A stretch of 64,000 nt of DNA from positions 1 to 64,000 of the forward strand of contig CAWIZO010000005.1 of the NCBI GenBank assembly GCA_963840665.1, written 5' to 3'. The DNA comes from DATFTE01 sp963840665. GTDB lineage: Bacteria > Acidobacteriota > Terriglobia > Terriglobales > Acidobacteriaceae. This document shows, piece by piece, positions 46,198-54,981 of this stretch. The position numbers and the translations under genes were made by a program. The notes under the pieces are model-generated. The model was given only the letters and a program-made list of their open reading frames with translations, was not told the origin of the DNA and did not search any database. Numbering within the stretch: position 1 is the stretch's first letter; each line of letters starts with the position of its first letter.

Positions 46198-46251
46198 CCT
46201 TCGACTGCGGGATCGTCCACTTCGTGGACGATCCTTCGCTCAGGGTGACAT
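46198..46251 (-). repeat. Dispersed repeat (TCATCCTGAGCG family), reverse orientation
   Basis: Reads as the complement of the family: starts CCCTTCGACTG, ends TTCGCTCAGGGTGACA. Its middle is a 10-bp hairpin GATCGTCCAC / GTGGACGATC at 46211-46233. Relatives occur at 49151, 50551, 52806, 53949 and 58389. Confidence 0.7.
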
Positions 46252-46263
46252 AGGAAAAGGAGA

Positions 46264-46704
46264 ATGATGAAACGAATCCTTGCTTTCGTTTTACTAGCCA
46301 GCGCCTCCGCTTTCGCGCAGAACAACACCCAGCAAGAACTCACCACCTTGCTCCACAACTTTCTCGATGGAGCCGCCAAAGGCGACAAAGCCGCTTTTGA
46401 GCGCTTCTTTGACGAGGACGTGATCTACACGCGAGGAGTTGGCGTGGTCATCGACCGGGCGTCGATCCTCAAGAGCGTCGAGGCTCCCAAACCCGGTGAA
46501 GCGATGGACCACTATGATGCCGAGGATATCCTCGTGCATCAGAAGGGCGACGTTGCCGTGATCAATTTCCGACTGGTGGTGGATACAACCGATCACGGCA
46601 AGCCGCAGAAAAGTTATTATCGAAATACCGGAACGTTTCTCCGCGAGAACGGGCAGTGGAAGGTGATTGCCTGGCAAGCGACTCCGATCGTGGAGAATAA
46701 GTAG
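46264..46704 (+). CDS. Exported SnoaL/NTF2-like protein (DUF4440 type)
   Basis: 146 residues. A signal peptide (MKRILAFVLLASASAFAQ) precedes a single NTF2-like cone-shaped domain: LHNFLDGAAKGDKAAFERFF, then YTRGVGVVIDRASIL and NGQWKVIAWQATPI. Family members bind or convert small molecules, and this one has no readable catalytic set. It lies between dnaK and dnaJ on the same strand. Confidence 0.8.
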   Translation: MMKRILAFVLLASASAFAQNNTQQELTTLLHNFLDGAAKGDKAAFERFFDEDVIYTRGVGVVIDRASILKSVEAPKPGEAMDHYDAEDILVHQKGDVAVINFRLVVDTTDHGKPQKSYYRNTGTFLRENGQWKVIAWQATPIVENK

Positions 46705-46719
46705 CCCTGAGGGACAGAA

Positions 46720-47955
46720 TTGGCGACACAGACAAAAGACTATTACGGCGCGCTTGGGGTCAAGAAGTCGGCTTCCGCGGACGAGATTCGCAAAGCCTTC
46801 CGCAAGCTGGCAAGAAAATACCATCCCGACGTAAACCCGGGCGACAAGTCAGCGGAAGAGAAGTTCAAGGCGATCTCTGAAGCCAACGACATCCTGAGCG
46901 ATCCCAAGAAGCGCAAGATTTACGACCAGCTCGGCTTCTACTCCGACAACATCGATCCCGCGACGGCCGACGCCTACGCGCGCGGCGGCGGACAACCGGG
47001 TGCAGGCGGTTTCGAAGGGTTTCAAGGCGGAGGTCAACCCGGCGCCGGAGGCCAGAACGTCCATTTCGATTTCGGAGGATTCGATTTCTCTGATCTCTTC
47101 GAGGGCGGACGCGGAAGTAAGAAAACTTCAAGCGGTGGCGGTGGTTTCAAAGACATCTTCTCTGGCATGTTCAGCGGCGGGCGCGGCGGACAAGCCGAGC
47201 AGGAAGGCCCCGAGCCAGGATCGGATCTGGAGTACCAGGTCCACGTTCCCTTCTGGACCGCCATCCGCGGCGGCGTCATGCGCCTGAACATCACGCGGCG
47301 TGACACCTGCGCCAACTGTCATGGCAACGGCTACATCGAGTCGCCGGGAACGTGTCCCGAGTGCGGCGGCAAAGGCACCGTCACCCAGCAAGGCGGGCGC
47401 ATGAAGTTCAACGTGCCATGCCCGCGCTGCCACGGGACCGGCAAGAACATCTCCACCTGCCCGGCCTGCCACGGCGAAGGCACCATCGAACGCACCGAGC
47501 CTCTCGAGGTTAGGATCAAAGCAGGCACCCGCGACGGCCAGCGAATCCGCATCCCCGGAAAAGGCAACGCCGGAACCCAGGGCGGCCCCACCGGAGATCT
47601 CTACGCGATCATCCGCACCGACGATCACCCGGTCTTCCACCGCGACGGCGACGACATCTATATCAATGTGCCGATCACGGCGACCGAGGCCGCCCTGGGC
47701 GGGAAGATCGAAGTTCCGACTATCGATGGACGAACGCTACTGAAGATTCCTCCCGGAACCCAGTCGGGCCAGAAGCTGCGCCTGCGGGAGAAGGGCGTCC
47801 CGTCAGCGACCAAGGAAGGCACGCGCGGAGACGAGATCATCGAGGTCAAAATCACCGTGCCCATGCCCCGCGACGAAAAAACCAAAGAACTGCTTCGGGA
47901 GCTGGCAAAACTGAATCCAGAAGATCCGCGGGCGGAGCTATGGAGCAAGGTCTAG
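46720..47955 (+). CDS. dnaJ: Chaperone DnaJ (Hsp40)
   Basis: 411 residues from a TTG start. J domain with the HPD motif (ARKYHPDVNPGDKSAEEKF), a Gly/Phe-rich linker longer than usual (FEGFQGGGQPGAGG), and a zinc region with four Cys repeats (CANCHGNG, CPECGGKG, CPRCHGTG, CPACHGEG). The C-terminal domains follow. It delivers substrates to DnaK and stimulates its ATPase. Confidence 0.97.
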   Translation: MATQTKDYYGALGVKKSASADEIRKAFRKLARKYHPDVNPGDKSAEEKFKAISEANDILSDPKKRKIYDQLGFYSDNIDPATADAYARGGGQPGAGGFEGFQGGGQPGAGGQNVHFDFGGFDFSDLFEGGRGSKKTSSGGGGFKDIFSGMFSGGRGGQAEQEGPEPGSDLEYQVHVPFWTAIRGGVMRLNITRRDTCANCHGNGYIESPGTCPECGGKGTVTQQGGRMKFNVPCPRCHGTGKNISTCPACHGEGTIERTEPLEVRIKAGTRDGQRIRIPGKGNAGTQGGPTGDLYAIIRTDDHPVFHRDGDDIYINVPITATEAALGGKIEVPTIDGRTLLKIPPGTQSGQKLRLREKGVPSATKEGTRGDEIIEVKITVPMPRDEKTKELLRELAKLNPEDPRAELWSKV

Positions 47956-49119
47956 ATTCACCGAATCCTGGGCTCTCCTTCCGCTTGCGCGACCGGCTCT
48001 CCGAGCCGGCAATGCTTGATCTGACCCGACGGCTGGTTGCGATTCCCTCCGAGAATCCTCCCGGAAATCACTACGAGGATTGCGTCCGCGTTCTCCTTAA
48101 CGAATTGGACAGGCTTGGCTTCGACGGCGTGAGGCGCGAAGGCGCTTGCGTTGTTGCTTCGGCTGGAACCGGCCCGCGAACCCTTTATTTCAGCGGTCAC
48201 TTCGATGTTGTTCCGGCGCAGAGCCGCGATCAGTTTCAGCCGCGTGTCGAGGGCGCAAATCTGTTCGGTCGCGGCTCGTCGGACATGAAGAGCGGCTTGG
48301 CCGCTATGATTCATGCCGCTGCTGCGGTACGTGACGAAGGCTTTCTCAAGAACGGCCGCATAGGAATCGTCCTGGTACCCGATGAGGAAACCGCGGGTCC
48401 GCGAGGGTCTCGCGATCTTGAGGCGCGCGGACTTCTGGGCAAAGACGCCGTGGGTATGTTGACGCCAGAGCCCACCGGCGGCGTGGTCTGGAACGCCAAC
48501 CGCGGAGCCATTACTCTCCGCGCCACCATGCGCGGAAAGCCCGCCCACGTCGGACGGCAATTCGAAGGGGTCAACGCGTTCGAACGCTCGTTGCCGGCCA
48601 TGGCCCGCCTTCTCGCCCTCAAGAAGGAAGTCGAGCTTCGCGAGACCCAACAGAACATTGCTCCGGCCGCGGCGCGAAAGTCCATTCTGATGCTCGGCGG
48701 ACGCGTCGAGGCAGGCACGAATTTCAACGTTACGCCTGACTTTTGTTCCTTCACCATAGACCGCCGCCTCAATCCCGAAGAAGACCTCGAACAAGAAAAG
48801 CTCCGACTACACGATGCCCTAGAGCGGTTTCGAAATCGAGACCCTTCAGGAGGAACCCGCAGCGGCGACTCCCGTCCACGATCCGCTGGGCGTCATTCTG
48901 TCTCGTCACATCACCCGCGTGACCGGCAAAGAAGCCGCCTTTGAGATGTGTCCGGGGCTGCTGGAAACGAGATTTTACGCGGCTCGCGGCATTCCCGCAT
49001 TCGCCTACGGGCCGGGATTGCTGACCGCGTCCCACGGGCCGAACGAGTTCGTTCCCATCCGCAACATTGCCCAATGCGCGGCGATCTACGCGCTCACAGC
49101 GGCGGAGATGTTGGGCTGA
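47940..49119 (+). pseudogene. M20-family peptidase with a frame change
   Basis: Frame 1 (from 47940) encodes PSENPPGNHYEDCVRVLLNE, zinc-site LYFSGHFDVVPA, GRGSSDMKSGLAAMIHA and PDEETAGPRGSRDL. Near 48830 the protein continues in another frame: FEIETLQEEP, GKEAAFEMCPGLLETRFYAARG and YGPGLLTASHGPNEFV with the last metal-site His, ending at 49119. One base removed near 48828-48831 would rejoin the two. Such enzymes are ArgE/DapE-type deacylases. The start overlaps the dnaJ end by 16 bases; a further ATG at 48012 is possible. Confidence 0.8.
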
Positions 49120-49408
49120 GAAGTCTGCGGGAGCCGTCCAACTCAACCCCGTGTCATCCTGTCTCTAACGACGGTAGACAGTGTCAAGGCCTTTGTGGCA
49201 ACACTGCTGCGCGGACGCAACCAAGTGCGCCATTTCGCTCTCGCAGAACGCTTTTGACTTTCCAGACCAAGGCCGTGTTCTTTTTAATCGGGCAGCGGTG
49301 CCCGCAGGCTCCCGCCATCCATCTCTTCGGGACTCGCTCCCATGATTCGTGCTTCGAACTCCCCACTCTTTCTGGGGAGGCAGGCTGCCCACTCAAGCGA
49401 TCGGCGAC

Positions 49409-50452
49409 TTACTTGCCAACCACAGAATGACTCGGGCTCCCCTGCACGACCGCCTGACACAGTTGCGCGTACGTCCAGTCCTCGCGCAACATCAGGTACA
49501 ACCTCACTGCCAGCTTGCGCGCCACCGCCACTTTGGCCAGGGCGCGATGTTTGCGCACCGACAAGCGGCGATAGAAGCGTCCCAGTTCGGCGTCTCCGCG
49601 CACCGCCGCCTGCCCCGCTTCCACCAGCAGAAAGCGCAGAAACGAGCTGCCCTGCTTGCTGATGTGTCCCAGCTTCTGCCGTCCCCCGCTCGACCACTCG
49701 CTGGGAATCAGCCCGAAGTAGCTGGCCACTTGTTTGCCCGTGTGGAAGCGCGTGGCCTCGCCCAGGGTCAGCACCATGGCCAGCGCGGTCACCGGACCCA
49801 CGCCCGGATGCGTCATCAATCGTGACGCCGCCGGACGTTGCCTGGCTTCTTGTTCCACTCGCCGGTTCAGTTCCCCGATCTCGAGTTCGAGTTGATCGAG
49901 CGCCCCCAGCAAATGCTTCCGCCTCTGGGCCGCGTAGGGCAACAGCGGCAACTGCTCCAACTCCGCGCGCCCCGCCGCCGTCCACAGCTTCTGCTTCTTC
50001 TGCACGCCGTGGCTCAGCGCCATGGCCTGCAGCTGGTTCTTGGTGCGGGTTCGCGCCTGCACCTGCTTGTGCCGATGCACCAGCAACTGCCGCACGTCGC
50101 GCTCTTCCAGACTCGGCACCCAGATCTGGGGAAACTGCCCCGTCAACAGCAGATCAAGAATATGCGCCGCATCCCGCCGGTCGGTCTTCTGCTTGCGCAC
50201 CATCTGGGCTCGAATCCTGGCGGCATCGCCCAGTTGCAGTTCGAAACCCAACTCCGCCAGCAAACGCTCGAACCAGGGATAGTGCCCGCAAGCTTCCATC
50301 CCCACTCGCACCGGCTCACCGCCCAGCGCCCGGTAGAACGCCTCCGCTTCTTCCCGATGGGCCAGCCGTTTTTCTTCTATCTCTCCCGTTCGGTTGTCAA
50401 AGATCGCGACCTGCTGAAATCCCGGATGAAAATCACAGCCTATAATCAGCAT
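49409..50452 (-). CDS. IS110-family transposase
   Basis: 347 residues. The N-terminal RuvC-like DEDD domain begins GCDFHPGFQQVAIFD, continues to GMEACGHY and includes KTDRRDAAHILDLLL; the C-terminal transposase_20 domain has MTHPGVGPVTALAMVL, FHTGKQVASYFGLIP and GHISKQGSSFLRFLLVEA with the Ser region. It uses an element-encoded RNA to choose its target in known relatives. The frame is intact, so the element may be active. Confidence 0.93.
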   Translation of the reverse strand: MLIIGCDFHPGFQQVAIFDNRTGEIEEKRLAHREEAEAFYRALGGEPVRVGMEACGHYPWFERLLAELGFELQLGDAARIRAQMVRKQKTDRRDAAHILDLLLTGQFPQIWVPSLEERDVRQLLVHRHKQVQARTRTKNQLQAMALSHGVQKKQKLWTAAGRAELEQLPLLPYAAQRRKHLLGALDQLELEIGELNRRVEQEARQRPAASRLMTHPGVGPVTALAMVLTLGEATRFHTGKQVASYFGLIPSEWSSGGRQKLGHISKQGSSFLRFLLVEAGQAAVRGDAELGRFYRRLSVRKHRALAKVAVARKLAVRLYLMLREDWTYAQLCQAVVQGSPSHSVVGK

Positions 50453-50524
50453 GACGTTGGCTCCTTCTCTCGAGCCTTGGTCTGTTCATCGCAACCAATC
50501 TACTCGCTGCGACGAGCCAACGTC
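50453..50524. repeat. Hairpin just upstream of the IS110 transposase start
   Basis: Perfect 11-base inverted arms GACGTTGGCTC (50453-50463) and GAGCCAACGTC (50514-50524) enclose 50 bases. The near arm touches the start codon, so the folded leader could control translation or be part of the element's end structure. Confidence 0.7.
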
Positions 50525-50550
50525 GTTATGCAATCAAACGAAGTAGTCGT

Positions 50551-50901
50551 CCGCGGAGCCGGCGACTACGTAGTCGAAGGACCCCGCGCTCGCTTGCAGT
50601 GCCGGGCGGCCCGAAAGGGAATTCGCACCCCATGCTGCTGTGATCGAAACCGAGAGCGCCGCGCGATCATGCGTTTCCTCGGTACTCGGTACTCGCAACT
50701 CATTACCTCCGTACTCCCCCGCCTTCACAAAAATTTACCCAAATCCCCAAAAAAATCTTGCATCTGTGGAAAAATCCCGTAATCTCACAAATGCGAACTA
50801 ACTTCGCCGAAATGCCCGGGAAATCGCGGTCCTCCCGGGAGCCTCGACACAAGGGAGACGAGGTGGTGAGAGTGAGTCGCTCGAGGAGGAAGACATAGAA
50901 A
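50551..50901. other. Gap between the IS element and the permease gene
   Basis: No gene seen. It starts with the right half of the dispersed repeat (GCGGAGCC through AAGGACCCC), holds a heptamer array at 50678-50706 and an A-rich stretch around 50727-50760 that may be promoter DNA for the permease at 50902. Confidence 0.5.
50678..50706. repeat. Heptamer array, CGGTACT type
   Basis: CTCGGTA, CTCGGTA, CTCGCAA, CTCATTA in tandem; the same 7-mer family as in the sucC-sucD and sucD-ndk gaps. Confidence 0.7.
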
Positions 50902-52299
50902 TTGGCAACTGCTACCGCACCCACCCAAGCTAAGTCGTTGTTCGCTGTGTCCCCCAAAAAGAAATCGGTTCGCCTCACCTTGTGGCCCTTGGTGGCCGCG
51001 ACGTTTTTTATGGTGTCGGGCGGAACCTATGGCACGGAAGATATCGTCCACGGCGCCGGGTACGGGCGTGCGATCCTCATCCTGCTGCTGACTCCCGTTC
51101 TGTGGAGTCTGCCCACTGCTTTTATGATCGGCGAACTCTCAAGCTCACTGCCCTACGAGGGCGGATACTACGCCTGGGTACGCCGCGCCATGGGCAACTT
51201 CTGGGGATTTCAGGAAGCTTGGCTCTCGCTGGTAGCGTCCATTTTCGATATGGCGATCTATCCCACGCTCTTTGTTCTCTACCTCAATCGCCTGTTCCCC
51301 TGGTTCGCCGAGGGAAATCGTGGCGTGATGGTAGGACTCGCCGTGGTGATCGCTTGCGCCCTGCTCAACATCGCCGGAGTGAAAGTAGTTTCGACCACTT
51401 CGCTCTGGCTGTTCTTCGCCTTGTCAGCCCCGTTCGTTGCCATCGTGATGATCGCTCCCTTCAAGTTTGGCGCGTTGGCAACGGCCGTGACTAAGCCGAC
51501 AAATTCAACGGTCGACATTCTCGGCGGCGTCCTCATCTGCATGTGGAACTACATGGGATGGGATAACGCCTCAACCATCGCCACTGAAGTCGAGAAGCCC
51601 CAGCGAACCTATCCGCGCGCCATGCTGGCCGCGGTCGTCGTTGTGGGTCTGAGCTATGTAATTCCTGTGGCCGCCATGTGGATGACAGGACTTCCTGCTG
51701 GCGCATGGGAAACGGGCTTCTGGGCTGATGTCGCCGGGTTGATGGGCGGTCCGCTGCTGCGCGTAGGCCTGGCCCTCGGAGGCATGATCAGCGGCTTTGG
51801 CATGTTCAATGCCTTGGTCATGAGCTACTCCCGCCTGCCGCTTGCCATGGCGCAGGATGGCATGCTGCCCAAAGTGTTCGGCAAACTGCATCCGAAGACT
51901 CGCGCGCCTTGGGTTGCGATTGCGGTCTGCGCGGTCGGATGGGCGTGCTGCCTCGGGCTTGGTTTCGAGCGTCTCGTAACCATCGACATCCTTCTCTACG
52001 GAGTCAGCCTGGGTCTGGAATTCGCGGCTTTGATTGCCCTGCGAATTCGCGAGCCCGAGCTGCCGCGTCCGTTCCGCGTGCCGGGAGGCATGTTCGGGGC
52101 GATCGCCGTAGGCATCGCTCCCATGCTGCTGCTCGGCTTCTCCGTGATTCGCAGCGAGAGCGAGCAGGTGCTCGGCATGAGCTCATTCGCCTTCGGCATG
52201 ATCCTGATCGCCGCCGGAGTGGTCGTCTACTTCGTGAAGCAACTGCTCAAGCCGCAAGGCTGGGCACCGGCAGAAGAGAAGCCGCAAACAGCAGTCTAG
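50902..52299 (+). CDS. APC-family amino-acid permease
   Basis: 465 residues with about twelve membrane spans from the TTG at 50902. Helix 1 contains SGGTYGTEDIVHGAG, in the position of the substrate-binding helix break. EVEKPQRTYPRAM matches the conserved loop of the family. It imports an amino acid or amine; the substrate is unknown. It is a different branch from the permease at 13332-14660. A palindromic hairpin follows the stop. Confidence 0.88.
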   Translation: MATATAPTQAKSLFAVSPKKKSVRLTLWPLVAATFFMVSGGTYGTEDIVHGAGYGRAILILLLTPVLWSLPTAFMIGELSSSLPYEGGYYAWVRRAMGNFWGFQEAWLSLVASIFDMAIYPTLFVLYLNRLFPWFAEGNRGVMVGLAVVIACALLNIAGVKVVSTTSLWLFFALSAPFVAIVMIAPFKFGALATAVTKPTNSTVDILGGVLICMWNYMGWDNASTIATEVEKPQRTYPRAMLAAVVVVGLSYVIPVAAMWMTGLPAGAWETGFWADVAGLMGGPLLRVGLALGGMISGFGMFNALVMSYSRLPLAMAQDGMLPKVFGKLHPKTRAPWVAIAVCAVGWACCLGLGFERLVTIDILLYGVSLGLEFAALIALRIREPELPRPFRVPGGMFGAIAVGIAPMLLLGFSVIRSESEQVLGMSSFAFGMILIAAGVVVYFVKQLLKPQGWAPAEEKPQTAV

Positions 52300-52307
52300 A
52301 AAACTGG

Positions 52308-52366
52308 CCACGGATTGCGCGGATCTCACGGATTTAAAATCCGTGGAAATCCGCGATGATCCGTGG
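52308..52366. repeat. Inverted repeat array after the permease gene
   Basis: Left arm contains CACGGATT, GCGCGGATC, TCACGGAT; right arm AATCCGTGG, AAATCCGCG, ATGATCCGTGG, complementary to it. Same hairpin design as the heptamer loci but with a longer unit of about 9-10 bases. It may end permease transcription. Confidence 0.65.
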
Positions 52367-52396
52367 CTTCTGTATTTTCTGCTATAAATAATCGCA

Positions 52397-52798
52397 ATGA
52401 CGAAACGCAAATCCAAGGGCGCGTACATGATCTCGGCGGTCGCCGAGATGTACGGGATCCATCCCCAGACGCTGCGCCTCTACGAACGCGAAGGCCTGCT
52501 CAAGCCGTCGCGCACCGAAGGTAACACCCGACTTTACACGGACGAAGACCTCCAAAGGCTGGAGTTCATTCTTTCTCTCGCGCGCGATCTAGGCGTAAAC
52601 ATCAGCGGGATGGCCATCATCCTGCAAATGCGCGAGCGCATGGAAGAAATGCAGCGCCAGATTCAAGACTTCGTGAAGTACATCCAGGAAGAAGTGCTCT
52701 CGCGAGCCAACGCCGCAACTGACGCATCGAAGGGCGCCATCGTGCCGGTTCGCCGCGGAGCAGTAACCCCGGTCACACAAAACTCCAAGAAACGTTAA
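52397..52798 (+). CDS. hspR: HspR-like MerR-family heat-shock repressor
   Basis: 133 residues. The helix-turn-helix and wing read YMISAVAEMYGIHPQTLRLYEREGLLKPSRT in parts, followed by GNTRLYTDEDLQRLEFI and GVNISGMAIILQMRERM, the pattern of HspR and related MerR repressors. A coiled-coil segment and basic tail follow. It should bind HAIR sites, and one lies in front of dnaK. Distance from the dnaK-dnaJ block is about 4.4 kb; many bacteria keep hspR in the dnaK operon. Confidence 0.85.
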   Translation: MTKRKSKGAYMISAVAEMYGIHPQTLRLYEREGLLKPSRTEGNTRLYTDEDLQRLEFILSLARDLGVNISGMAIILQMRERMEEMQRQIQDFVKYIQEEVLSRANAATDASKGAIVPVRRGAVTPVTQNSKKR

Positions 52799-52805
52799 CC
52801 CTGTA

Positions 52806-52843
52806 TCATCCTGAGCGCAGCAACTGCGTAGTCGAAGGACCCC
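52806..52843 (+). repeat. Dispersed repeat (TCATCCTGAGCG family)
   Basis: TCATCCTGAGCG, a short CAGCAACTGC part, then GTAGTCGAAGGACCCC. This short intact copy shows what the IS110-split copy must have looked like. Confidence 0.75.
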
Positions 52844-52932
52844 GATTAGACGAGATAACGATAGACATGACAGGAATTTTCAGACGGGCGCATCGCTCAC
52901 GATCACAAATAGGGGCGTATGATAGCGGGTTT

Positions 52933-52964
52933 GGCTGAGTGCTGACTGCTGAGTGCTGAATGCT
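52933..52964. repeat. Heptamer array, GCTGAGT type
   Basis: GCTGAGT, GCTGACT, GCTGAGT, GCTGAAT, GCT; the array runs into the start codon of the deacetylase gene, the ATG (52960) being part of the last unit. Confidence 0.8.
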
Positions 52965-53958
52965 TCCTTTCAAGCTTGTCTACAGCGACGACTACTACCT
53001 CCCCATCGGATCGCACGTCTTCCCTGCCGAGAAGTACCAGCGCATCCACAAAAGGCTGATCGAGACTGGTGTCGCCGATCCAAAGGACTTTGTAAAGCCG
53101 CAACCAGCCTCCGATCAAGACATTCTTCTGGTACATACGCCGCAGTATGTACATAAGTTGAAGACCGGAACGCTCACCGCGCGCGAAGAATTAGAGATGG
53201 AAATCCCCTACTCCCCCGAACTAGTCCGCGCCTTCTGGCTGGCCGCCGGAGGCTCGATGCTGGCGGCAGACTTCGCTCTGAATGAGCAGGTCGCGTTCAA
53301 CATCGGCGGCGGATTTCATCATGCCTTTCCCGATCACGGAGAAGGCTTCTGCATGATTCATGACGTCGCCGTCGCCATCCGCCGTATGCAGCGCGACGAC
53401 AAGATCACGCGAGCCATGACGGTCGATTGTGACGTGCATCAAGGCAACGGCACAGCCGCGATCTTTGCCGGAGTACGCGTGCCCTCGAATCCGCTGCCTT
53501 CGACGGGACCGGTCACCGTGGCCGCTCCGGCAAAGTTGCGGAATGCTCATGCCGGGGACGTCTTCACCATCTCACTGCATCAAGAAAACAACTATCCCGT
53601 GATCAAGCCGCCGTCGTCCATCGACGTCGACCTTCCGGACGGGATCGGCGACGACGACTATCTCGCCTGGCTAGACAACGCCTTGAGTTCCGGGTTGCGC
53701 CAGTTCGATCCCGAATTGATTTGCTATATCGCGGGGGCCGACCCCTACAAAGAAGATCAACTTGGCGGATTGAATCTCACCATCGAAGGACTGAAGCGCC
53801 GCGACGAACTGATGTTCCGTGTAGCCAAAGCCCGCGGGATTCCAGTGATGGTGACATTCGCCGGAGGCTATGCACAAAAAGTCGAGGACACGGTGACGAT
53901 TCACTGCAACACGGTCATCGCAGCGAAAGAAGTATTCTCTCAAGCGTTGTCATCCTGA
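52960..53958 (+). CDS. Histone-deacetylase-family (AcuC-like) protein
   Basis: 332 residues. Zinc-dependent deacetylase motifs: FNIGGGFHHAFPDHGEGFC (tandem His), VDCDVHQGNGTA (metal Asp and His), ICYIAGADPYKEDQLGG and VTFAGGYAQ. Bacterial relatives deacetylate small molecules or acetyl-CoA synthetase. The stop codon is supplied by the dispersed repeat downstream, and the start lies in a heptamer array, so both ends are shaped by repeats. Confidence 0.92.
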   Translation: MLPFKLVYSDDYYLPIGSHVFPAEKYQRIHKRLIETGVADPKDFVKPQPASDQDILLVHTPQYVHKLKTGTLTAREELEMEIPYSPELVRAFWLAAGGSMLAADFALNEQVAFNIGGGFHHAFPDHGEGFCMIHDVAVAIRRMQRDDKITRAMTVDCDVHQGNGTAAIFAGVRVPSNPLPSTGPVTVAAPAKLRNAHAGDVFTISLHQENNYPVIKPPSSIDVDLPDGIGDDDYLAWLDNALSSGLRQFDPELICYIAGADPYKEDQLGGLNLTIEGLKRRDELMFRVAKARGIPVMVTFAGGYAQKVEDTVTIHCNTVIAAKEVFSQALSS

Positions 53959-53999
53959 GCGGAGGCGAGGCGAAGCCGACCCGAAGTCGAAGAACCCCT
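53949..53999 (+). repeat. Dispersed repeat overlapping the deacetylase stop
   Basis: GTCATCCTGAGCGGAGGCGAGGCG and so on to CGAAGTCGAAGAACCCC. The TGA inside TCATCCTGAG (53956-53958) ends the deacetylase gene. Confidence 0.75.
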
Positions 54000-54037
54000 G
54001 CTCCTGGCAAGAACATGTGTCGCAGGATTTAGATTTT

Positions 54038-54804
54038 ATGAAGCTACGTCTGATCCGCCACGCCACGCTGTTACTCGAATACAACGGACAGAAAATTCTC
54101 GTCGATCCCATGCTCGACGACGCAGGAGCGCGGCCCGCCATCGAGAATTCTCCCAACCCACGAAACAATCCGCTATTAGCATTGCCCATGCCCGCGAGCG
54201 AAGTCATTGCCGATGTCACGGCCGTGTTCGTGACCCACACTCACAGCGATCATTGGGACGCGACCGCCGCGAAACTTTTACCAAAGGGCCTTCCTCTCTT
54301 TGGACAGCCCGAAGATGAAGCCAAGTTTCGCTCACCAGGATTCGAAAACGTGCAGGCGATTCGTGATCCGATTCATTGGAACGACATCAAGATCGTACGC
54401 ACCGGCGGCCAGCATGGCTCAGGAGAAATTGGCAAAGCCATGGCCCCGGTATCGGGATTCGTTTTGCAAGGCAACGGGAGAGCCAACGCTTTACATCGCG
54501 GGCGATACGATCTGGTGCGACGAAGTTGAGACGCACCCTCAGCAAATACAAACCAAGCGTCGTAGTCGTGAACACCGGCGCGGCACAGTTTCTGGAAGGC
54601 GATCCCATCACCATGACCGCCGACGACGTCATCAAGACTTGCCAGGCTGCTCCTAACGCCCAGACCGTCGCCGTCCACATGGAAGCTATCAACCACTGTC
54701 TTCTCACCCGCGCCGACCTCGCCTTCCAACTCGAGGCCGCCCGCGTGATCACGCAGGTCGCCATCCCGCAGGATGGAGATTGGGTGGAAACGCCTAGCAC
54801 TTAG
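54038..54804 (+). pseudogene. Metallo-beta-lactamase-fold hydrolase with two frame changes
   Basis: Frame 1 from the ATG at 54038: KLRLIRHATLLLEYNGQKIL, VDPMLDD and the zinc motif THTHSDHWD. The middle (EPTLYIAGDTIWCDEVE) lies in a second frame around 54480-54530, and the end (TLSKYKPSVVVVNTGAAQFL and VAVHMEAINHCLLTRADL) in a third to 54804. The family resembles UPF0173/UlaG-type hydrolases. Two one-base changes would restore it. Confidence 0.75.
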
Positions 54805-54949
54805 CAGTCAGCATTCAGCACTCAGCCCCTACACCTTTCTCATTCCAAATTATGACGTCATCCTGACCCGCGTAAGCGGGGAAGGATCTGGCGCGCACCC
54901 CCGGGAACCTTATCTGGCCGAATGCTGAGTGCTGAATGCTGAGTGCTCG
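54796..54949. repeat. Inverted heptamer arrays flanking a variant dispersed repeat
   Basis: Left arm GCACTTA, GCAGTCA, GCATTCA, GCACTCA (54796-54830); right arm GCTGAGT, GCTGAAT, GCTGAGT (54919-54949), complementary. Between them lies GACGTCATCCTGACCCG, a diverged copy of the dispersed repeat. Confidence 0.75.
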
Positions 54950-54981
54950 CGCCCTCCCTGCTAAAATAAGCAATTACTCCT

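Larger units (their letters stand above)
49161..50550 (-). mobile_element. IS110-family insertion sequence
   Basis: An intact IS110-type transposase gene (49409-50452) with about 250 non-coding bases after it and about 100 before it. The element appears to be inserted in a dispersed repeat: left flank ends GTGTCATCCTG (49151-49161) and right flank resumes near 50551 with GTAGTCGAAGGACCCC. Subterminal inverted 8-mers TAACGACG (49166-49173) and CGTCGTTA (50521-50528) lie near the ends. Exact ends are uncertain by a few bases on the left and up to 20 on the right. Confidence 0.65.

Noticed and set aside
50441..50446. TATAAT as promoter in the IS element
   Set aside because: It lies within the first codons of the transposase on the opposite strand and points toward no gene.
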